Assembly: GCF_002067135.1 (NCBI RefSeq)
Contig: NZ_CP020105.1
Span: 2,108,001-2,172,000 of the forward strand
From: Spirosoma rigui
GTDB taxonomy: Bacteria; Bacteroidota; Bacteroidia; Cytophagales; Spirosomataceae
Reading direction: 5' to 3'
Length of the DNA stretch: 64,000 nucleotides
Of the stretch, positions 36,049 through 42,403 are shown piece after piece. A program made the translations under genes and the position numbers. Numbering within the stretch: position 1 is the stretch's first letter; each line of letters begins with the position of its first letter. The notes beneath the pieces were generated by a model. It had not been told where the DNA came from, did no database searches, and was given only the letters and a program-made list of their open reading frames with translations.

Positions 36049-37548
36049 ATGAGAGCACGTATTTTATATTCCGTCGCTGCCTGTATGCTACTGTGGCTGG
36101 GAGGCTGCGAGGAGCCAGTCATTGACGAAGGTATTCAACCCCTCACCGAACCTGCTACGGTCGATGCGACCGGTGGTACCTGGCGCACGATTGTCCTGCA
36201 GTCGGCAGCCGAGATTACCGTACCGGAGCCCGCTGCGATCACATCTGACTCCTATCAGAAAGAACTCAGCGAGATAAAGAATGGCCTGCTGGGCGTGAAT
36301 CCGGAGCAGAACACGGCCGTCAATTACTGGGCTACGGGGGGCGTTCACCGCTGGAACCAGCTTGCCCGGCTGCTGATCTCGAAGTACAATGTAGATCCCT
36401 TGTATAGCAACCCGGCCTCCCCCGTCACGACCGATGGTGCGTTTACCAGCCCACCCTATGCTGCCCGGCTCTACGCGCTGTTGAGCGTGGCCCAGTACGA
36501 TGCGCTGGTGGTAACCTGGAAAGCCAAGTACCAGTACAACCGGCCGTCGATGAGCCGCCAGGGTATCAACCCGCGGGTGCCGGCGCTCGATGTACCGTCG
36601 TACCCATCCGAGGATGCTGCCATTGCTGAAGCATCGGCGCAGATACTGACGTATTTCTTTCCCAGCGAAGCTGAATTTATCAAAACGAAAGCCACCGAAC
36701 ACAAGCAGAGCCGTATCTGGGCGGGTGCCAATGTAACCAGCGACGTAAAAGCGGGTGAGCAACTGGCGGCTGCGGTTGCGGCAAAGGTCATTGCCCGCGC
36801 CCGCGCCGATCGGTTCAGTCTGGCGGCTGATGCCGGCAATACCTGGCAAACAGCCATCGCCAAAGCCCCTTACGACGTGAAATGGACCAGTCTGGAGATT
36901 CCGGCGCGGTCGCCCATGCTGCCCCTGGGTGGTAAGGTGAAAACGTGGTTCGACTCGACGGCGGTGTTCCGGGCGGCTTCCGCTACGCCACCCGCCACCA
37001 CGTCCGATGCGTTCAAAACCGCTCTGACCGAAGTCCGCACCATAGCCGACAGCCGAACCCGCGAGCAGTGGCGCATTGCCGACTACTGGTCCGATGGGGT
37101 AGGGACCTACACCCCCGCCGGTCACTGGAACCTGATTGCCGAGGAGTTGATCCGGCAGGATCGCCAAAACGAACTGCGGGCCGCCCGGACCTATGCGCTC
37201 ATGAACCGGGCCATGCAGGATGGCATAACTGCCGCCTGGTATACCAAGTATACCTTTTTTGTGCCGCGCCCGTCGCAACTGGACCGGGCGATCAAGACGG
37301 CCAGTCCTATTCCTAATTTCCCCGCTTACCTTTCCAGCCACGCTGCGTTTGCGTCGTCGGCGGCTACGGTACTGGGCTACATCTTCCCGGACAACGCCAC
37401 CAGTTTGAGCGCTCAGGCCGACGAAGCCGCTATGTCCCGCCTGTACGGGGGCGTCAATTACCGGTTCAGCAACGAGGAAGGAGCCCGGTTTGGCACCGCT
37501 ATTGGTAAAATGGCGGTAGACTGGGCTACTGCAGATGGGGCGAAGTAG
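36049..37548 (+). CDS. PAP2/vanadium-haloperoxidase-like lipoprotein (copy 2)
   Basis: 499 residues from the ATG at 36049, which gives a clean lipoprotein signal (LLWLGGC). ATG 36034 is an alternative. The N-terminal helical region matches copy 1 (YQKELSEIKNGL, NYWATGGVHRWNQLARLL). PAP2 motifs: FFVPRPSQLD, NFPAYLSSHAAFASSAA and MSRLYGGVNYRFSNE. Compared with copy 1, the SGH motif reads SSH and the HFRSD His is replaced (NYRFS), so the third motif lacks its usual His. The catalytic pocket may therefore be altered or inactive. Ends 2 bp from the convergent LanC gene. Confidence 0.78.
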   Translation: MRARILYSVAACMLLWLGGCEEPVIDEGIQPLTEPATVDATGGTWRTIVLQSAAEITVPEPAAITSDSYQKELSEIKNGLLGVNPEQNTAVNYWATGGVHRWNQLARLLISKYNVDPLYSNPASPVTTDGAFTSPPYAARLYALLSVAQYDALVVTWKAKYQYNRPSMSRQGINPRVPALDVPSYPSEDAAIAEASAQILTYFFPSEAEFIKTKATEHKQSRIWAGANVTSDVKAGEQLAAAVAAKVIARARADRFSLAADAGNTWQTAIAKAPYDVKWTSLEIPARSPMLPLGGKVKTWFDSTAVFRAASATPPATTSDAFKTALTEVRTIADSRTREQWRIADYWSDGVGTYTPAGHWNLIAEELIRQDRQNELRAARTYALMNRAMQDGITAAWYTKYTFFVPRPSQLDRAIKTASPIPNFPAYLSSHAAFASSAATVLGYIFPDNATSLSAQADEAAMSRLYGGVNYRFSNEEGARFGTAIGKMAVDWATADGAK

Positions 37549-37550
37549 CC

Positions 37551-38831
37551 TTACCGTAACAGCAGAACGGAGCGGTACAGGGCTGGATTGGCCAGCCTCA
37601 GGTAGAAATAACCCGTTCCGGCCATGCCGAGCATAAAATCAGGAATCTGGTAGTCGTTGTAAAGGCCACTGGTCCAGAGTCCTGTTTTCCGGAAGCGTTC
37701 CTGTCCAAGCTGTCCAATCGCTTCGGCCTGCTGCCGCCAGGCAGGGGCCTGTACGATATCGGCGGCTTCCAGAAGGACATCGGCATTGCCCGCCAGCCCG
37801 TGGCAGAGCGAAAAATTCTGCTGCTGTTCCCAGTTTAGCTGCTGGGCGGTCGTTCGGACCGCCGTTTCGGCTTCGGCCCGCAGGGCGGGATGCTGCGTCA
37901 GTTCATACCCGCGCAACCGCGACAAGGCAATGCCCGGCGCACCATGACACCAGGCGCAGGAGCAAACCCGCTCAGGTGGTTCCGTTGCCTGGGTGCCCGC
38001 TTGGGGCTGCTCCTGCATTCGGAAATCGGGCCAGTTCTGCTGCTGCTGATCGAAAAAAGCATTCTCATACCGGAGGCCCTCGAAGGCTGCATTCCGGTAC
38101 GCTACGTTGCCCGTGAGGGTAAACGCTTCAAGCAGGGCATTGGCAATACCCGCCACCCCATGTGCCCAGCCTGTCAGGTTACGGAAGCCCGAACCGGGTA
38201 AGGTATTCCACGAGTAGCCCTCTGCCGACGATTCGGCCCGGCTCATTAACTCGTCGGCCAGTTGGCCGATAAACGTACGAAGTGCCGATGATGGGTATGT
38301 CCGTTCCAGTTGGATGAGGGCGGGGATAGCCCCGGCGGCCCCGTCGATGACATCGATACCTGTTTGCTGGAGGTTCAGATTCGTGAGCTCGTGCAGCAGG
38401 TGCTGGCCCTGCTGACCCAGATTGTCGTCGTTGAGCCAGTAACCGGCCTGAATTGCGGTAAAGGCAATACCCGTTAGGCCCGAAAAAAATCCCAGTTGTG
38501 TCGTTGGCTGAATGGCATGTGCTGTAGCCAGGGTGTTACGTAGCGTTCCGAGGGCCGTTTTTCGAACCAGCCGATCGCCGGTAGCGTGGTATAGCGCAGC
38601 CAGGAAAAAACCAACGCCGGCCGATCCGCTGTAGAAGTCAGCTTCCAGCGATTTAAAATACGGGCGCGGGTATTCGAACGCCGGGTCGTTGGTCGACGAC
38701 AGGAAATTGCAGCGCTCTCCCTGCCAGATGGCATCGCGGCACAGTAGCCGGCCAATGTGTGCTGCGGTGTCAATGAACGTATCGGCGTCCGATGCAATGG
38801 TGAAGAGAGTGGGTGGCGTAAGGGTTTCCAT
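37551..38831 (-). CDS. LanC-like lanthionine cyclase
   Basis: A 426-residue alpha-toroid protein of the LanC family. Repeated GxxG segments mark the barrel (YSGSAGVGFFLAALY, FSGLTGIAFTAIQ, IDGAAGAIPAL, GWAHGVAGIANALLEA). The zinc ligands are in place: Cys295 (CAWCHGAPGI), Cys343 and His344 (SLCHGLAGN), and His224 of GWAHG can serve as acid/base. LanC adds Cys thiols to dehydroalanine or dehydrobutyrine to form thioether rings. Last gene of the minus-strand RiPP operon, 6 bp after the HopA1-like gene. It is a stand-alone cyclase, not fused to a dehydratase. Confidence 0.92.
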   Translation of the reverse strand: METLTPPTLFTIASDADTFIDTAAHIGRLLCRDAIWQGERCNFLSSTNDPAFEYPRPYFKSLEADFYSGSAGVGFFLAALYHATGDRLVRKTALGTLRNTLATAHAIQPTTQLGFFSGLTGIAFTAIQAGYWLNDDNLGQQGQHLLHELTNLNLQQTGIDVIDGAAGAIPALIQLERTYPSSALRTFIGQLADELMSRAESSAEGYSWNTLPGSGFRNLTGWAHGVAGIANALLEAFTLTGNVAYRNAAFEGLRYENAFFDQQQQNWPDFRMQEQPQAGTQATEPPERVCSCAWCHGAPGIALSRLRGYELTQHPALRAEAETAVRTTAQQLNWEQQQNFSLCHGLAGNADVLLEAADIVQAPAWRQQAEAIGQLGQERFRKTGLWTSGLYNDYQIPDFMLGMAGTGYFYLRLANPALYRSVLLLR

Positions 38832-38837
38832 AGCGTA

Positions 38838-39830
38838 TCAGTTGAAGGACGTAGCGGAAAAAGGGTAGGGGTAGCCGGCGTGCGGATTCAGGTACGGGTG
38901 GTCGAGTGAAAGTCCGACTTCGTCAAACACCGCCCGAACGGCATCGCTGTAGAAGTGGGGCGGTTGCTGATGCTCAATTGCCGTTCCGATGCCCTGCGCA
39001 ATGAGGCCGCAGCGGCTGGTACCGAAGCTCTCGGCGGGGTTGGGCGGGCTTTCGGCAAACGCAACCCCCGGTGCTACGGGGCGGGTGAACAGTGGCACCG
39101 TTGGTAACAGATGCGGTTCTAATACGGGGATGGCATGGGTCAGCAGGTCCAGCACGAGCGCTACGTACGGTTTTTGCAGGTAAAGCACCGCCGAGTCAGC
39201 ACGGCCGTAGAGGTCGGGCTGGTTAAGGCATTTGAACTGAAACGGAACGGTATAGTCGTTGAGCGTTTTGGTGATCCAGTCGATCAGGGGGGCGCTGCCC
39301 GTAGGCGAGGTGTGGAAATACAGCCGGGTCTGCATCGTCACTGAATCGTCGCCGGGCGTCTGGCCAAAGGCGTAGTAAAAGCCACTTTGTGCGTCGCGGT
39401 GTTCGGGATGCATCAGCAGGCGCAGCACGTCGCCGGGCTGGGCAGGCCCGCGTTTGGGCTGGTCATAGACGAACTCACCGGAGTACAGCACACGCCGGGC
39501 ATTGCCTTTTGTAGCATATACACCGCCGGCCATGTCGACGGCGGTGACCCGCCAGGGGCTGTCGAACCGTTCGGCGGTGTGGTTGTGGCGGCTCAAATTG
39601 TCCACGAACGAATCCTGTGCCGGATTGGCTTTCGCGTCGTCTGCCAGCGACGATGATTCGCCGGCACAGTAAAAATGCTGGTAGATCAGCTGGGTTAGGG
39701 TCGTCCGCAGCGTTTGGGGCTGGTATACAGTTTCGGAGCCGTCGGCGGTGACCGAAATCCGCTGCTGCACAGGGTCAATATGCAGGCCGGCGAGGATTGT
39801 GGCGATCTGGTTTTCGTAGCGGGTTTGCAT
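38838..39830 (-). CDS. HopA1-fold protein, probable lanthipeptide lyase
   Basis: 330 residues from the ATG at 39830. The C-terminal 200 residues match the HopA1 family (first seen as type III effectors): LYFHTSPTGSAPLIDWITKT, VPFQFKCLNQPDLYGRADSA, VLYLQKPYVAL, then FTRPVAPGVAFAESP and ESFGTSRCGLIAQGI. In class V lanthipeptide pathways (lexapeptide, cacaoidin, pristinin A3) a stand-alone HopA1-like protein works with an APH-fold kinase to dehydrate Ser/Thr. Here it sits 11 bp after the kinase gene and 6 bp before lanC, so elimination of phosphate from phospho-Ser/Thr is the likely job. A longer N-terminal extension is rejected. Confidence 0.8.
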   Translation of the reverse strand: MQTRYENQIATILAGLHIDPVQQRISVTADGSETVYQPQTLRTTLTQLIYQHFYCAGESSSLADDAKANPAQDSFVDNLSRHNHTAERFDSPWRVTAVDMAGGVYATKGNARRVLYSGEFVYDQPKRGPAQPGDVLRLLMHPEHRDAQSGFYYAFGQTPGDDSVTMQTRLYFHTSPTGSAPLIDWITKTLNDYTVPFQFKCLNQPDLYGRADSAVLYLQKPYVALVLDLLTHAIPVLEPHLLPTVPLFTRPVAPGVAFAESPPNPAESFGTSRCGLIAQGIGTAIEHQQPPHFYSDAVRAVFDEVGLSLDHPYLNPHAGYPYPFSATSFN

Positions 39831-39841
39831 GATGAGCGGCT

Positions 39842-40939
39842 TTAGGAAGGAATATGGAGTACCGATCGGATGGCTTCTTCGGGCGTACGCAGCATGTTTA
39901 AACTCAGCTGCAGCAGGCGGGCCGTGTGGGTGTTCATAGACGGTGCCTGCTGAATACTTTCGTAGCAAGTATGGATGAGTTTCAGCGCACAGTAGCCCAC
40001 CGTTCTGAGCAGGTTTTTGCGGGCTTCATCGGGGTTCCACTCCATTAGCCCAACGTAGCTTTCCCAAAACTGACACATGGAAGGCTGCATCAGATCGAGA
40101 GGAAAGCCATACGACTTCGGTGCTGACTGCCCGGCCAGAGGCTCGTACATAATCCAGTAAAACAAGTAACTCTGGAATACCGCTGCTACGTCCCAACAGG
40201 GGTCGCCGATGTCGGCGGTTTCCCAGTCGATGAGCCGCAGGTCGTAGTGACTGGACTGCAGCGCATCGGCGTTGAGCAGGAAGTTTGCGGGTTTGATATC
40301 ACCGTGGATAAGGCTGGTGGTCTGCCACTGGCTCCGGACGCTTTCCAGCTTCTGCAGGTAGTCGCCGTTCTGCGTAATTAACTGCACCATCTGCCGCTCC
40401 GCTTCACTCCGTTGTCCCCCATAGTTAGGAAACCCGGACGCACTCCACAGAAATACAACAGGTTGTTGTTTTCGAAAAAGCCGCAGACTGGGTTTATCCT
40501 GTACGGCTTGTGAAATGGTCTTGTGGAAGGTACTCAGCAGCTCGGCCTGCCGGGTGGCCAGGGCCAGCGGAAAGGCGTTGTGCCGCTCGTAAAAGTCGTT
40601 CAGGTTGATGGCTCCGTCAATGGCTTTGGTGATCAGGATATGCTGCTGCGGGTCGAAGGCAACGTAACCGGGCAAAAAGGATGTTAACTGCGCGTAGTCG
40701 GTTTCGTTGTTGGCAAGCCAGTAACAGGTGGCTTCCGTACGCAGCGTCTCAATCTTTTCCTGATCCAGCGTCTGTACCTGTTTCACAAATAGGGGATCGG
40801 CACTGGCGCGGTTAACGAGGTAACTGGTGTTGCGGCTGGATGTCTGATGAACGGTAAACCGGCCATCGAGCAGCGTATCGATCGCGAGGTATCCTTTATC
40901 CAGCAGGTAGTGGGCGATGTTGAAACCGGTGAGGAGCAT
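39842..40939 (-). CDS. APH-fold kinase, probable lanthipeptide Ser/Thr kinase
   Basis: A 365-residue aminoglycoside-phosphotransferase-fold kinase. Lys53 (LFVKQV) and Glu69 form the nucleotide salt bridge. The Brenner motif LIHGDIKPANFLL gives catalytic Asp214 and Asn219. The metal Asp238 is in LIDWETADIGDPCWDVA. Homologues in class V lanthipeptide clusters phosphorylate precursor Ser/Thr before elimination. The gene follows the precursor gene after a hairpin and precedes the HopA1-like gene by 11 bp. An antibiotic-resistance role is less likely given this context. Confidence 0.8.
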   Translation of the reverse strand: MLLTGFNIAHYLLDKGYLAIDTLLDGRFTVHQTSSRNTSYLVNRASADPLFVKQVQTLDQEKIETLRTEATCYWLANNETDYAQLTSFLPGYVAFDPQQHILITKAIDGAINLNDFYERHNAFPLALATRQAELLSTFHKTISQAVQDKPSLRLFRKQQPVVFLWSASGFPNYGGQRSEAERQMVQLITQNGDYLQKLESVRSQWQTTSLIHGDIKPANFLLNADALQSSHYDLRLIDWETADIGDPCWDVAAVFQSYLFYWIMYEPLAGQSAPKSYGFPLDLMQPSMCQFWESYVGLMEWNPDEARKNLLRTVGYCALKLIHTCYESIQQAPSMNTHTARLLQLSLNMLRTPEEAIRSVLHIPS

Positions 40940-40966
40940 GGGTAGGACAGGAACTGAGTAAAACGT

Positions 40967-41012
40967 CCCTCACCGGACCAACCCCGCAGAAAGTCGGGCG
41001 GTCCGGTGAGGG
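40967..41012 (-). terminator. Hairpin between precursor and kinase genes
   Basis: A 13-bp perfect stem (40967-40979 with 41000-41012), 20-nt loop, followed on the minus strand by a weak GTTTT run. Probably a partial terminator that keeps the kinase-lyase-cyclase genes below the level of the precursor. Confidence 0.6.
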
Positions 41013-41017
41013 TACCA

Positions 41018-41791
41018 TCAATACATATACGGGTTAAACGTGTTGTAATAGCCACCCATCTGGGTCGTGTCGGCCTGGACACCCACTGCGCCGAGGCCGG
41101 GATTGCCGATTGGTCCGCCGGGGAAGCCACCTGGTCCGCAGGCAATGGAGTTTGGACCGGGAAACTGGGTTCCTGCCAAACAGCCTCCGCCCCCACACAA
41201 CACCGGGATGCAGGACTGCGGTCCGCACAGGCTCCGGCGACAGGTCAGCAGGTTGCAGACCGTCCGGAAGCAGGAGAATTGAATCCGTGTCGGGCAGATC
41301 AGGCAAATACTCTGTTTAACAGCCCGGGTAACGAATTGAGTATTGCAGAGTACCTGCAGACTCGTTGCCTGCGCCTGAACGTTCTGCTCTGTGCCGTCGG
41401 CCTGGCCAGTTCCTGACATGCCCGCCATTTGTGTGGTGTCGGGTTGACCAAAGGTATTGTACTGCTGCATGATGTCACCTTCGAGGAAGGTACTCCTGGG
41501 CCGGTTGGCCAGTTTAGGGTCGCCATACGTAATGACCGTATCGGCGCGAAGCCAGACTTTACTGCCACCGAGCGATGACTCGGTCGCCGTCATTTTCATG
41601 GCATAGACGATCCCGTCTTCCGGCACTTCCATAAAATTGTTCAGGCTCTCGTCAGTGTAGATGCGGAGGTGACCCGTTTCGGAAGAAGCGCCCAGATAGC
41701 CCTGCAGGACTATGAGTTGATCGGTATTCCTGGGGTCGCTGCGCACGGCACCAACCCAGTCGTCGAACGCGTACTTTGCTTTGTTCTCCAT
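41018..41791 (-). CDS. Candidate RiPP precursor with pentad-spaced cysteines
   Basis: A 257-residue protein with no signal peptide. Residues 1-100 look like a folded leader-type domain (IVLQGYLGASSETGHLRIYT, EVPEDGIVYA, LGGSKVWLRAD). Residues 145-218 hold 11 Cys; those at 174, 179, 184, 189, 194, 199 and 204 are exactly five apart. Pentads read FRTVC, NLLTC, RRSLC and GPQSC, with Ser/Thr one or two residues before Cys. A Gly/Pro-rich tail follows. DTTQM and YNTF occur both before (111-122) and after (241-252) the Cys region. Placed before kinase, HopA1-like and LanC genes, it is the natural substrate for thioether formation. Ring pattern and core limits are unknown. Confidence 0.75.
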   Translation of the reverse strand: MENKAKYAFDDWVGAVRSDPRNTDQLIVLQGYLGASSETGHLRIYTDESLNNFMEVPEDGIVYAMKMTATESSLGGSKVWLRADTVITYGDPKLANRPRSTFLEGDIMQQYNTFGQPDTTQMAGMSGTGQADGTEQNVQAQATSLQVLCNTQFVTRAVKQSICLICPTRIQFSCFRTVCNLLTCRRSLCGPQSCIPVLCGGGGCLAGTQFPGPNSIACGPGGFPGGPIGNPGLGAVGVQADTTQMGGYYNTFNPYMY

Positions 41792-41971
41792 GGTGATTGA
41801 GGTTTAGGGATAATCAGTATAATCCGGTTTAACTGGATTCGGGTAGTAAGGATAGTGGCCCGATGAAACGGGACCTGTGTTGCCGTTGGTCGTTTGTAGT
41901 CAGTCGTTTAGTAACAGCGTAGATCGGATAATGAGCCAACGGTCACTGTGGGTAGCGGGCGAACAAAAGCA

Positions 41972-42005
41972 AAGCCGCCGACCTCTTGAGGAGGGTCGGC
42001 GGCTT
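41972..42005 (-). terminator. Terminator after the I9-like gene
   Basis: A 12-bp perfect stem (41972-41983 with 41994-42005) is followed on the minus strand by a T-rich stretch (TTTGCTTTTG). It lies between the I9-like gene and the precursor gene. Confidence 0.7.
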
Positions 42006-42027
42006 CGACAGGCAGCCGAATGGCTTT

Positions 42028-42288
42028 TTACCCCAGCGCGTGAAAATTCAGGTCGTCGGGTTCGATGGCCTGGATGCTGTCATCCTGCTGGAGTTTCAGA
42101 ATCTCCCGTCCCGACAGGTTGGCTTTGTAAATGCCGTCTAATCCTTCTACGGGTTGCACGTCCAGGCCGTCGTGGGTTGCAAAGCTGGCTTTATTGGCTT
42201 TGCTCGGGTCCAGCGTGATCATGACCGAGTAGGTCGCGTCAGGGTCGGTGTTGAGTTGCCGGTTAAAACTATCGGAGAGCGCGTTCAT
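42028..42288 (-). CDS. Stand-alone I9-like propeptide/subtilase inhibitor
   Basis: An 86-residue protein resembling the N-terminal propeptide of the neighbouring subtilase rather than a precursor peptide. It has YSVMITLDPSK, then GIYKANLSGREILKLQQDDS and the ending IQAIEPDDLNFHALG. The subtilase propeptide shows VVSLTDKQKAEMAKK, VVEIVEDFEMHALEL. Both end with an I/V-E-x-D...HAL pattern. Free I9 domains act as tight inhibitors or folding helpers of subtilisins. It lies 115 bp after the protease gene. A RiPP precursor role is less likely because it has no Cys. Confidence 0.68.
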   Translation of the reverse strand: MNALSDSFNRQLNTDPDATYSVMITLDPSKANKASFATHDGLDVQPVEGLDGIYKANLSGREILKLQQDDSIQAIEPDDLNFHALG

Positions 42289-42326
42289 GGGTGGGAGTGA
42301 GTTAGCATAAAAAGCGAATAATACGC

Positions 42327-42382
42327 AAGCAGGTAACGCCCGACACGGGTTGCCGCGGATGCGGCATGGGCATTACCTGCTT
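42327..42382 (-). terminator. Hairpin after the subtilase gene
   Basis: A 15-bp stem with one G-T pair (42327-42341 with 42368-42382). A T run (CTTTTTATG) occurs on the minus strand some 15 nt beyond. Probably a partial terminator before the I9-like gene. Confidence 0.5.
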
Positions 42383-42403
42383 ACCATCAATGGGTACACG
42401 TTA

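Noticed and set aside
36088..37341. 417-codon open frame opposite the second PAP2 gene
   Set aside because: Antisense shadow; the PAP2 reading has a lipoprotein signal and a paralogue in the window.
39842..40939. Aminoglycoside resistance gene
   Set aside because: The APH fold is shared with lanthipeptide kinases. The tight link to HopA1-like and LanC genes argues against a resistance role.
42028..42288. 86-residue gene as a second RiPP precursor
   Set aside because: No Cys and clear resemblance to the subtilase propeptide. Inhibitor or chaperone fits better.
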